Shown piece after piece: positions 1 through 8,240 of a stretch of 39,721 bases of DNA (within the stretch, counting starts at the first letter, position 1; the number at the start of each line of letters is the position of its first letter). The DNA lies in NCBI GenBank assembly GCA_946186945.1, contig CAMHPC010000007.1, positions 1 to 39,721 on the forward strand, read 5' to 3'. Both the position numbers and the translations under genes were made by a program. Under the pieces are notes generated by a model that searched no databases, was not told where the DNA came from, and worked only from the letters and a program-made list of their open reading frames with translations. The stretch comes from an uncultured Prevotella sp. GTDB taxonomy: Bacteria > Bacteroidota > Bacteroidia > Bacteroidales > Bacteroidaceae.

Positions 1-2
1 AA

Positions 3-1412
3 GAGTTTGATATGTTCAAACTGCATCGTTGCACCAACTTCGGCATGGAGAAGAAACAATTCCTTGGCGACGGCGTGGTAGCAGGAAGCGGCACCATCGA
101 CGGAAGGTTGGTATACATCTTTGCTCAAGACTTCACTGTAAACGGAGGCTCGCTGTCTGAGACTATGGCAGAAAAAATATGCAAAGTGATGGATATGGGT
201 ATGAAAATGGGTGCTCCCGTCATTGGCATCAACGATTCTGGCGGCGCTCGTATACAGGAGGGTATAAACGCTCTTGGCGGATATGCTGAGATCTTCGAGA
301 GGAACATTCTTGCATCGGGTGTCATACCTCAGATAAGTGGTATCTTCGGTCCCTGCGCCGGCGGTGCTGTGTACAGTCCCGCATTGACCGACTTCACTCT
401 GATGATGGAGAACACATCGTACATGTTCCTTACCGGACCGAAGGTGGTGAAGACCGTAACGGGTGAGGATATAGACCAAGAGCATCTCGGTGGTGCAAGC
501 GTGCACTCCACAAAGAGTGGTGTGACACATTTCACTGCTGCCACTGAGGAGGAAGCCCTTGAGATGATTAAGACCCTGTTGAGTTACATACCTTCCAACA
601 ATATGGAAGAGGCTCCTCGCAAGGAGTGCAACGACCCAATAGACCGTATGGAAGATTCTCTGAACGAGATACTGCCCGACGACCCCAACAAGGCTTACGA
701 CATGTACAAGGTTATCTCTGCCATTACCGACAATGGTGAGTTCTTTGAGGTGCAACCTAAGTTTGCCAAGAACATTATAGTTGGTTTCGCTCGTTTCAAC
801 GGACAGAGTGTGGGTATCGTCGCAAACCAGCCCTCATGCTATGCTGGAGTGCTCGATGTTAATGCCAGCCGAAAAGGTGCTCGCTTCGTTCGTTTCTGCG
901 ATGCATTCAATATACCTATAGTCAGCCTGGTTGACGTTCCCGGTTTCTTGCCCGGTACAGGCCAGGAGTATAATGCTGTCATACTGCATGGCGCACAACT
1001 GCTCTATGCATACGGTGAAGCTACCGTACCAAAGGTGACTATCACTCTTCGTAAGAGTTATGGTGGCAGTCATATCGTGATGGGATGCAAACAGTTGCAT
1101 ACCGACCTCAACTATGCATGGCCAAATGCTGAGATTGCTGTGATGGGTGCCTCTGGTGCCGTGGCTGTGCTCTATGCTAAGGAGGCCAAGATGAAGAAAG
1201 AGGCAGGTGAAGATGCGAAAGCATTCATCGCTGAGAAAGAAGAGGAATATAGCGAATTGTTTGCGAATCCGTATCAGGCTGCTAAGTACGGTTATATAGA
1301 CGATGTGATTGAACCTCGTAATACTCGTTTCCGTATCTGCAGAGCCTTGGCACAGTTGGCCACCAAGCGTGATTCTCTCCCTGCCAAGAAGCACGGCAAC
1401 ATACCTATGTAA
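3..1412 (+). CDS. mmdA: Acyl-CoA carboxylase carboxyltransferase subunit / methylmalonyl-CoA decarboxylase alpha subunit (5' truncated by window edge)
   Basis: Frame is open upstream of the called ATG at 12 (EFDMFKLHRCTNFGMEKKQFLGDGVV). Carboxyltransferase motifs: SGGARIQEG, GPCAGGAVYSPALTDF, VDVPGFLPGTGQE, SYGGSHIVMGCK. Confidence 0.92.
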   Translation, partial: EFDMFKLHRCTNFGMEKKQFLGDGVVAGSGTIDGRLVYIFAQDFTVNGGSLSETMAEKICKVMDMGMKMGAPVIGINDSGGARIQEGINALGGYAEIFERNILASGVIPQISGIFGPCAGGAVYSPALTDFTLMMENTSYMFLTGPKVVKTVTGEDIDQEHLGGASVHSTKSGVTHFTAATEEEALEMIKTLLSYIPSNNMEEAPRKECNDPIDRMEDSLNEILPDDPNKAYDMYKVISAITDNGEFFEVQPKFAKNIIVGFARFNGQSVGIVANQPSCYAGVLDVNASRKGARFVRFCDAFNIPIVSLVDVPGFLPGTGQEYNAVILHGAQLLYAYGEATVPKVTITLRKSYGGSHIVMGCKQLHTDLNYAWPNAEIAVMGASGAVAVLYAKEAKMKKEAGEDAKAFIAEKEEEYSELFANPYQAAKYGYIDDVIEPRNTRFRICRALAQLATKRDSLPAKKHGNIPM

Positions 1413-1429
1413 CACCAACAAGACATGTT

Positions 1430-1588
1430 ATGGCAAAAGTAAACAATGAGGTGTATGCTGCCATTGCACTGGCACTGCATGAGTTTAAGGGGAATAATGT
1501 ACACGACAAGGAGTCTGGCATCATTACCATACAAGCGCATCCCACTCAGTGGAATGGTCATGCGCTAACCATGACTCTTCACCCCTGA
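1430..1588 (+). CDS. Small (52 aa) protein, possibly methylmalonyl-CoA decarboxylase delta/epsilon-type subunit
   Basis: Not in ORF track (<60 aa). ATG at 1430, TGA at 1586-1588: MAKVNNEVYAAIALALHEFKGNNVHDKESGIITIQAHPTQWNGHALTMTLHP. Lies between the carboxyltransferase and biotin carrier genes in the same direction; resembles the C-terminal tail (AIAxAL...ITIxxxxxxWxxxxLT) of OadG/MmdD-type subunits. Confidence 0.7.
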   Translation: MAKVNNEVYAAIALALHEFKGNNVHDKESGIITIQAHPTQWNGHALTMTLHP

Positions 1589-1617
1589 TAGTATTATAAC
1601 ATAACAGTATAGAATAA

Positions 1618-2052
1618 ATGAAAACATACAAATATACTATTAACGGAACAAAGTATGAAGTTGCCATCGGTGATATAGTAGACAATGTGGCAACTGTTGA
1701 TGTCAACGGTGAGACCTATCAAGTAGAAATGGAAAAGGAACCGGAACCAGAGAAGAAGAAGGTGGTAGTGAGACCCCAGGAGGCTTCTTCTTCTTCTGCT
1801 GCTCCCGCTGCTTCTGCATCACCCGCTACCGTCAACACTGGCAATGCTCTCAAGGCACCACTGCCAGGTGTGGTAATTGAAATCTGTGTCGCTGTGGGCG
1901 ACGAGGTGAAGGCTGGTGACACACTCGTGGTTCTCGAGGCTATGAAGATGGCAAACAACCTGGAAGCCGAGAAGTCGGGTAAGGTAACTGCCATTCTGGT
2001 ACAACAAGGCGCAAGTGTCATGGAAGACACTCCGCTGGTAGTGATAGAGTAA
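1618..2052 (+). CDS. Biotin carboxyl carrier protein (decarboxylase gamma subunit type)
   Basis: C-terminal biotinyl domain with VLEAMKMANNLEAEKSGKV; Ala/Ser/Pro-rich flexible linker upstream. Confidence 0.93.
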   Translation: MKTYKYTINGTKYEVAIGDIVDNVATVDVNGETYQVEMEKEPEPEKKKVVVRPQEASSSSAAPAASASPATVNTGNALKAPLPGVVIEICVAVGDEVKAGDTLVVLEAMKMANNLEAEKSGKVTAILVQQGASVMEDTPLVVIE

Positions 2053-2075
2053 GAAAGACTATTTCTATAAAGCAA

Positions 2076-2118
2076 GGGAGGGGTTCTCGATAAATTGAGA
2101 ACCCCTCCCCTATTTTTT
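2076..2118 (+). terminator. Strong intrinsic terminator
   Basis: 13-bp perfect stem GGGAGGGGTTCTC (2076-2088) / GAGAACCCCTCCC (2097-2109) with 8-nt loop, followed by CTATTTTTT; lies between convergent biotin-carrier and panD genes. Confidence 0.88.
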
Positions 2119-2126
2119 CAGTCGTA

Positions 2127-2468
2127 CTAAACCTTGTTGTTCTTTGGGAAGATAACAGTGGGTTTGAAGTTCTTGGCCTCTTCAAAGTCCATGATGGCAT
2201 AGGATATTATTATGATGGTGTCGCCCACTTCACACTTCCTTGCAGCAGCACCATTCAGGCATATACAACCAGAGCCACGTTCACCCTTGATAATATAAGT
2301 CTCAAGTCGTTCGCCATTATTGTTGTTTACGATTTCTACTTTCTCGCCAGCAATCATATCGGCAGCATCCATCAGATCTTCGTCTATGGTGATACTGCCC
2401 ATATACTTCAAGTTGGCTTCGGTGACCTCAACACAATGTATCTTAGATTTTAAAACTTCTATCATCAT
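2127..2468 (-). CDS. panD: Aspartate 1-decarboxylase (pyruvoyl)
   Basis: [29 protein letters not shown] with the G-S self-cleavage site; NGAAARxxxxGDxIIIISYA. Confidence 0.95.
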   Translation of the reverse strand: MMIEVLKSKIHCVEVTEANLKYMGSITIDEDLMDAADMIAGEKVEIVNNNNGERLETYIIKGERGSGCICLNGAAARKCEVGDTIIIISYAIMDFEEAKNFKPTVIFPKNNKV

Positions 2469-2474
2469 GGCTGT

Positions 2475-3323
2475 CTACTTGTACTTTATATGGTCTATCA
2501 ATCGAATAGGCTTTTCTCCGCAATACACGGTGATACATCCCACCACGTGCGAAGCATCGTTCCAGTCATTCACGTCCAGCAGGCTGTCTCCGTCAACAAT
2601 CGAGAAATACTCTACATCCAGCCCATCGACTTTGTTTATCTCATCTACCACAAAATCATGAGTTTCCGCTACTGTATGGGTAGTGGCAAATTTTACACTT
2701 TGAACTAAGGCAGAATAGATAGCAGGAGCGATGGCTCTCTCTGCTTTGGACAACAGTGTGTTTCTACTGCTTTTTGCCAATCCATCGTCTTCTCTGACGA
2801 TAGGACACTCCACTATCTGAACAGATATAGCCAAGTGCCTGACCATAGCCTTGATGACGGCAATCTGTTGCCAGTCTTTTTCACCGAAATAGGCTCTGTC
2901 GGGACGACAGATGTAAAACAGTCGGCTGACTACCTGACACACGCCATTGAAATGACCTGGCCTGTGTGCACCCTCCATAACGGTAGACACGGGAGGGTAT
3001 TCAAAGGACCTGTTGTCGGGTGTGGGATACATTTCTTCTACAGACGGTGCAAAGACATAATCGGCACCGATCTTTTCCAAAAGAAGACAATCCTTGTCCA
3101 ATGTACGTGGATAATTCTTCAGATCTGTTTTATCGTTGAACTGATTGGGATTGACAAAGACAGATACTACAGTGATATCATTCTCTTTTATGGAAGATAT
3201 GACCAATGAGGCATGACCCTCATGAAGAGCACCCATCGTGGGAACAAAACCTACAGACTTGCCGCACTTCCTGTCGAGAAAAAGGACATTCTGGAGATCA
3301 ACAATCTTTTCAAAAACTTTCAT
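2475..3323 (-). CDS. panC: Pantothenate synthetase
   Basis: [31 protein letters not shown], adjacent to panD. Confidence 0.96.
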   Translation of the reverse strand: MKVFEKIVDLQNVLFLDRKCGKSVGFVPTMGALHEGHASLVISSIKENDITVVSVFVNPNQFNDKTDLKNYPRTLDKDCLLLEKIGADYVFAPSVEEMYPTPDNRSFEYPPVSTVMEGAHRPGHFNGVCQVVSRLFYICRPDRAYFGEKDWQQIAVIKAMVRHLAISVQIVECPIVREDDGLAKSSRNTLLSKAERAIAPAIYSALVQSVKFATTHTVAETHDFVVDEINKVDGLDVEYFSIVDGDSLLDVNDWNDASHVVGCITVYCGEKPIRLIDHIKYK

Positions 3324-3469
3324 CCTTTCAATAAAAACATATCGTTAACGGGGTGCAAAATAACAACTTTTTTCCGAAAATAAAAAGAATAATTGCAAAA
3401 ATGTATTGTTTCCGAGCCTCATTTTACCTAAATAATTATAAATGGCATGGTTTAATCTATATTTTTTTG

Positions 3470-3477
3470 TAACTTTG
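3470..3477 (+). promoter_or_regulatory. Bacteroidetes -7 element TAACTTTG (followed by CA)
   Basis: Matches TAnnTTTG; about 30 nt upstream of the preferred ATG at 3508 of the GT5-like gene. Confidence 0.65.
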
Positions 3478-3507
3478 CAGCCTAAAAGTGAATGTAAATC
3501 ATTTAAG

Positions 3508-4314
3508 ATGGCCAGCAAAATTCTATTTATAAATCAGGAGATATCACCTTATACAGCAGATACTCCAATGTCTCTTTTGGGTAAGACCCTCCCACAGTAT
3601 ATGCAGGAGAAGGGTTATGAAATACGTACATTCATGCCCAAATGGAGTAACATCAACGAACGTAGATACCAGTTACATCCCGTTCAGCGTCTCTCTGGTA
3701 TGAATCTCATAATAGATGACACGGACCATCCTCTCATCATTAAAGTTGCATCAATGCCGGTTTCTCGCATCACCGTCTACTTTATTGACAGCGATGATTA
3801 TTTCATGAAGCGCAGCATAGAGGAAGAAGCGGGTGACGACTATCCTGATAATGGCGAGCGTGCCATCTTCTTTGCCAGAGGTGTATTGGAAACGGTCAAG
3901 AAACTGCGTTGGGCACCCGATATCATTCACTGCCAGGGATGGATGAGTGCCGTCATCCCACTTTACATAAAGTCGGCATATCAGGACGAGCCTTCTTTTG
4001 CTAACACCAAGGTGATAACCACATTGTTTGACAAACAGATAAACAATGAGTTTGGCCGAAACTTCAAACAGTGTCTGGAATTTCGCGATGTAAAGAAGGA
4101 ACTGCTTGATAATTACAATGATGATTTCAATTTCCTGGAATTAGGCAAGTTGGCCATAGACTATAGCGATGGTATCATCGTGGGCAGTGAGGAGGTTAAC
4201 GGTGAGTTGGTGTCTCGTGCCCAGCAGCGCAGCATACCGGTACTGCCATTCCAAGCCGAAGAAGAGGCCACAACTTCCTACAAGGCTTTTTACGAACAGT
4301 TTATTGTGAAATGA
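3508..4314 (+). CDS. Starch/glycogen synthase N-terminal-domain-like protein (GT5-like), short and probably non-catalytic
   Basis: MASKILFINQEISPYTADTPMSLLGKTLPQYMQEKGYEIRTFMPKW...APDIIHCQGWMSAVIPLYIK resembles the GT5 N-terminal domain. The ORF-track start at 3442 lies upstream of the -7 element, so ATG 3508 is preferred. Only about 268 aa, ending after the N-terminal half. Confidence 0.75.
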   Translation: MASKILFINQEISPYTADTPMSLLGKTLPQYMQEKGYEIRTFMPKWSNINERRYQLHPVQRLSGMNLIIDDTDHPLIIKVASMPVSRITVYFIDSDDYFMKRSIEEEAGDDYPDNGERAIFFARGVLETVKKLRWAPDIIHCQGWMSAVIPLYIKSAYQDEPSFANTKVITTLFDKQINNEFGRNFKQCLEFRDVKKELLDNYNDDFNFLELGKLAIDYSDGIIVGSEEVNGELVSRAQQRSIPVLPFQAEEEATTSYKAFYEQFIVK

Positions 4315-5786
4315 AACACATAATTTTTGTTGTAACCATAATACTTTTTACACTCTCTTCTTGCGATGAGAGTACAGGTATCATTGGTGTCAGTCTGGAT
4401 GAAGGTGCAGATAAACTGGAGGTGACAGATGCCACTTTCAATGTGACATCCCGTTCTGTTTCTTCGGGTGCAGTGTGGGCTCGCAGCAGCACGGGATACA
4501 TAGGCAAGGTGAAAGACCCTGAGTCGGGCAGTTATGTCACAAGCAGTTTCATGTCTCAGTTTGCCGTTCTGGAAGCAGGTCAGTTTGACGAAGCCCTGGA
4601 CGAGATAGCCAGCAGGGATGAGAATGGAGACATTATTGCCGACTCTTGCGAGGTAAGGCTTTTTATAAAAGGACACTATGGTGATGCCAGCGCCCTGATG
4701 AAGATGAACGTTCACGAATTGGATCGCCCCATGACCGAAGACAAGAGATATTTGTCAAACTTCAATATCTTCGATTCTGGATACATTCGCAGTGATGGAA
4801 TACATCAAAGTCAGATGTATACGCTTGTAAACTATGCCGACGGTGAGGAACGTGACGCAAAGGGATATCTGGAGAATGTATGCATAAAACTTAACGGACC
4901 ATACACCGACAAGAATGGAGTGACATACAATAATATCGGTACATACATCATGCGTATGTATTACGACCATCCGGAATACTTTGCAAGCAACATCACATTC
5001 CTGAAAAATGTTATGCCTGGACTCTACTTCGAATATGCCGGTGGATTGGGCAATATGGCTTACATATCCTCTCCCCAGATAAATATTTTCTACAGGAGGT
5101 ACGCAAATGAAAATGACAATGATACCGACGGGGATGGAATAATGGATGATTATACCATTTTCTCTGGTTCAGAAGAGGTGCTACAGACTACGAGCATCAG
5201 TTATGATGATACCTCTATACAATCACTCGTAGAAGATAACACATGTACTTATCTCAAGAGCCCTGCCGGTATATTTACTGAGATCACCCTGCCTGTAGAG
5301 CAGATTATGGGGAGTCATCCGAAAGATTCTCTCAGCGGTGCCAAGTTGGTTCTCAACAGAATCAATAGCACCTCTTCAGACGAATGGACTCTTCAGCCCA
5401 CTAAATATGTGCTACTTTTGGAAAAAGACAGTTTGTCTAACTTCTTTGAGAAGAATCAGTTGCCCGATACAAAAAGTACTTTCTATACAAGTATGTCGAG
5501 CACTGCCAATACATACTCTTTCGATAATATAAGCACTCTGATTGACAAGATGCATAGAACGCGGGTGAAAGGTATGAAGTCTGATGCATCGTGGGAGGCC
5601 AATCACCCCAATTGGAACAAGGTGTTGCTGATACCCGTTTCAGCAAATTTCCGTACTATAACCAACGGTTCTACAACGAGCAAGGTTCTCATCAGCATGA
5701 CACACGATCTAGAGATGAGCAGTACTAAACTTGAAGGTGGTGATACGCCCTTGCAACTGACAGCCATATTTAGCAGATTCAAATAA
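4311..5786 (+). CDS. DUF4270-family putative lipoprotein
   Basis: Lipobox FTLSSC near the N-terminus; DSTGIIGVSL-like start and overall organisation match Bacteroidetes DUF4270 proteins; ATGA overlap with the upstream gene. Confidence 0.78.
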   Translation: MKHIIFVVTIILFTLSSCDESTGIIGVSLDEGADKLEVTDATFNVTSRSVSSGAVWARSSTGYIGKVKDPESGSYVTSSFMSQFAVLEAGQFDEALDEIASRDENGDIIADSCEVRLFIKGHYGDASALMKMNVHELDRPMTEDKRYLSNFNIFDSGYIRSDGIHQSQMYTLVNYADGEERDAKGYLENVCIKLNGPYTDKNGVTYNNIGTYIMRMYYDHPEYFASNITFLKNVMPGLYFEYAGGLGNMAYISSPQINIFYRRYANENDNDTDGDGIMDDYTIFSGSEEVLQTTSISYDDTSIQSLVEDNTCTYLKSPAGIFTEITLPVEQIMGSHPKDSLSGAKLVLNRINSTSSDEWTLQPTKYVLLLEKDSLSNFFEKNQLPDTKSTFYTSMSSTANTYSFDNISTLIDKMHRTRVKGMKSDASWEANHPNWNKVLLIPVSANFRTITNGSTTSKVLISMTHDLEMSSTKLEGGDTPLQLTAIFSRFK

Positions 5787-5917
5787 TGGCAGACAATTAT
5801 CTGGAACGTCACCGCGAGGACTATGAGAGGAGAAAGCAACTGAGATATGCAGTAAAGGGTAAAAGTATCAAACATGCCAAACGCTTCATAGAAAGACCGG
5901 AAGACGATGCCCTTTGA
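5786..5917 (+). CDS. Small highly charged protein (43 aa), unknown function
   Basis: Not in ORF track. TAATG coupling to the DUF4270 gene: MADNYLERHREDYERRKQLRYAVKGKSIKHAKRFIERPEDDAL*, followed by a terminator. Confidence 0.65.
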   Translation: MADNYLERHREDYERRKQLRYAVKGKSIKHAKRFIERPEDDAL

Positions 5918-5928
5918 AAAACAAAACA

Positions 5929-5969
5929 TCAATCGCTCATGTATACAGGCTGTATGCATGAGCGATTGA
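5929..5969. terminator. Bidirectional terminator hairpin between convergent genes
   Basis: 13-bp perfect stem TCAATCGCTCATG (5929-5941) / CATGAGCGATTGA (5957-5969); A-rich tract on the left (T tract on minus strand), TTTAAT on the right. Confidence 0.75.
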
Positions 5970-5982
5970 TTTAATACCACTA

Positions 5983-6894
5983 TTATCGACGAACTTTTAA
6001 TGCATCACCTACACGTGGTCTGTAGTCAGCCGGCAAATTATTTATACGGTATAGATATTTCAGACGAATGCCATAGATTTGAGATATTTCGTACATACTC
6101 TCTCCTGGTTGTACTATGTGAAGGTGTTGTTTGAATTCCTTGTCAGCCTTCTTGCGCTTCTTCTTCAGATACACGATATCACCCTCGTGCAGTCTTGCTT
6201 TATAATCATTCTCATTATATTTCGCCAACTTCTTTCCCCTTATTCCAACCTCCTTGCCTATGGACTCGTAAGTGTCACCTTCTCGTGCCTTCAAATAATA
6301 ATTCTTGTTATACTTATATATGGGGTGCAGAGGTTGCGCGGTATGTCCAGACTTAGATAATATAAATTGGTCATAGTGCTTTGCCTTGTCATACTGATAT
6401 AGATTGTATGTCTCAATAAGATTGATTAAGGATTGGGCGTACACAGGACTTGTGGCATACCCTGCGGACTTAAGTCCACGGGCCCACCCTTTGTAGTCGG
6501 TTGTCTTCAGTGAGAAGAGCGATGCATATCGTTTATGTCGTGCCAAGAACTTAGAGTGGTCTTCAAAACTTTCATAAGCGTTGTCATACACACGAAAACA
6601 TTCGTTGTTCAGATCATCATCCTTGTACATCGTCTTTCCTGTCCAGTCGTGACACTTGATGCCGAAGTGGTTGTTGCCATACTTAGCCAACTTACTGCGA
6701 CCAGCACCGCTTTCAAGCAATCCCTGGGCCAAGGTAATGCTTGCAGGTATATGATATTTCAACATCTGTTCTATAGCCAACTCGCGATATTCATCGATGT
6801 ATGCCTGATACTGGGCATTCCATTTGTATTTTTGGGCTGAAATATCATTGATGAAACAGAATAGAAACAAATATATGTATAATGCTTTTTTCAT
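5983..6894 (-). CDS. Exported N-acetylglucosaminidase (FlgJ/GH73-like) with LysM domains
   Basis: Signal peptide MKKALYIYLFLFCFINDISAQ; SITLAQGLLESGAGRSKLAKYGNNHFGIKC...YATSPVYAQSLINLIETYNL; C-terminal LysM-like HIVQPGESMYEISQIYGIRLKYLYRINNL. Confidence 0.92.
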   Translation of the reverse strand: MKKALYIYLFLFCFINDISAQKYKWNAQYQAYIDEYRELAIEQMLKYHIPASITLAQGLLESGAGRSKLAKYGNNHFGIKCHDWTGKTMYKDDDLNNECFRVYDNAYESFEDHSKFLARHKRYASLFSLKTTDYKGWARGLKSAGYATSPVYAQSLINLIETYNLYQYDKAKHYDQFILSKSGHTAQPLHPIYKYNKNYYLKAREGDTYESIGKEVGIRGKKLAKYNENDYKARLHEGDIVYLKKKRKKADKEFKQHLHIVQPGESMYEISQIYGIRLKYLYRINNLPADYRPRVGDALKVRR

Positions 6895-6967
6895 AACAGT
6901 AATGATTGCGCGTACAAACTTAGCAATTATAATTGAGAAAATGTTTGTTCAGGTAGTTTTTTTTTGC

Positions 6968-6975
6968 TTACTTTG
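6968..6975 (+). promoter_or_regulatory. Near-consensus -7 element TTACTTTG (followed by CA)
   Basis: 7/8 match to TAnnTTTG with TTTG at 6943-6946 about 21 nt upstream; overlaps the ORF-track start at 6964, arguing for a downstream start. Confidence 0.5.
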
Positions 6976-7002
6976 CAGTCAACAAAAAAGCAACAGTTAG
7001 TT

Positions 7003-8226
7003 TTGAAGATACTACACTACATAACCGCGACAATACAGAATGGTGATACCATTGAGAAATTGTTAGATATAAAGTCTGCCAACAAAGGCAAGATTGAGAT
7101 GTGTATTGTCGTGGCCAATCAGTTGCCTCAAAAAGAAGGTGAAAGTGAAATACGATATATCAACGGCAACGGCACCAAGCCATACAATATTTACACACTT
7201 CAAAGGCGATTTCTCAGTATTCTATACTCATTTGTGCCTGATATCGTTCATTTGCACGGTGCATGGAGTTTTATCACATCTAAAGTTCATAAATGGTGTC
7301 TGGATAGGGATTTTCTGACGGTGTACTCCCCTCACGGCCAACTTAATGGAAATGTGATAAATACACGTTTTTGGAGCAAATTGCCAAGGATTTTGCTTTA
7401 TCAGAAGCAAATGGTAAGATGTACAAACGCTATCATGGCTGACGATGCACGTGAAAGAGAACAGTTGAAGAAATTGGGATGGAACAGAAAAATAGATATT
7501 GTTTCTTCTGAGACAGAAACGGATTCCGGCTCGAAGACATACTCTGAATTATATCAAAAGGTGATAGACAGCAATACTCTTCATTTTATTGGTATCAATG
7601 AATTCGAAGCCTTCAGCAGCCTTTTGCGTTCTGGTATAAGTGTGGGAGGTCGACGCGGTCAACTTAGTGGAGAAGCCATTCTCAACCTTCGCAACATCAC
7701 CCCTACCGCCTATCAGCGTATCAGCCTGCTGGCATCAGACCTTTTGTGCCTGGACATAATAGAAAGAGGTGTCCAGAACAATCAACTTACTTTAAAAATG
7801 GTAGACACCGATGCTATAGAGCGCTACCCATTAAAACGCAGCAGGTCGAGTGCCCCTCTAAGCGACAGCGAACTGATACAGGGCAACAAATACATATACA
7901 ATATTCTAAACAACCGTATCAAGTCAAGTGAGGAAACCATACGTGAGTTGTGTATACAAATCATCAACACTAAGTATTTGGTGAATGATGGCAGTATCAG
8001 CGTCTCACATTTGTCTACACTCTATGAGAAGATGAGGACGTCTGACATAGATGAGATAAGGTTTGCAGATCTACTCAAAGCACTTGGCATACAGCAGTTT
8101 ACGAGGCGAATTATCCAAATACTTCACGAGTTTTTCCTTTTGGAATGGGGCTATATGCCACTGGCACCTCTCAACGACTCTGGTACGGAGTCCATACGTA
8201 AGGTGATAATGACAATAAAAAGATAA
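7003..8226 (+). CDS. GT4-like N-terminal domain protein with unrelated-looking C-terminal region; probable TTG start at 7003
   Basis: (M)KILHYITATIQNGDTIEKLL...FVPDIVHLHGAWSFITSKVHKWCLDRDFLTVYSPHGQLNGNVINTRFWSKLPRILLYQKQMVRCTNAIMADDAREREQLKKLG is typical of GT4 N-terminal domains; no recognisable donor-binding domain follows. Confidence 0.7.
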   Translation: MKILHYITATIQNGDTIEKLLDIKSANKGKIEMCIVVANQLPQKEGESEIRYINGNGTKPYNIYTLQRRFLSILYSFVPDIVHLHGAWSFITSKVHKWCLDRDFLTVYSPHGQLNGNVINTRFWSKLPRILLYQKQMVRCTNAIMADDAREREQLKKLGWNRKIDIVSSETETDSGSKTYSELYQKVIDSNTLHFIGINEFEAFSSLLRSGISVGGRRGQLSGEAILNLRNITPTAYQRISLLASDLLCLDIIERGVQNNQLTLKMVDTDAIERYPLKRSRSSAPLSDSELIQGNKYIYNILNNRIKSSEETIRELCIQIINTKYLVNDGSISVSHLSTLYEKMRTSDIDEIRFADLLKALGIQQFTRRIIQILHEFFLLEWGYMPLAPLNDSGTESIRKVIMTIKR

Positions 8227-8240
8227 GTACATACAATACC

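Noticed and set aside
834-1421. 195-aa minus-strand ORF opposite the carboxyltransferase gene
   Set aside because: Antisense shadow of a conserved gene; no recognisable domain or promoter.
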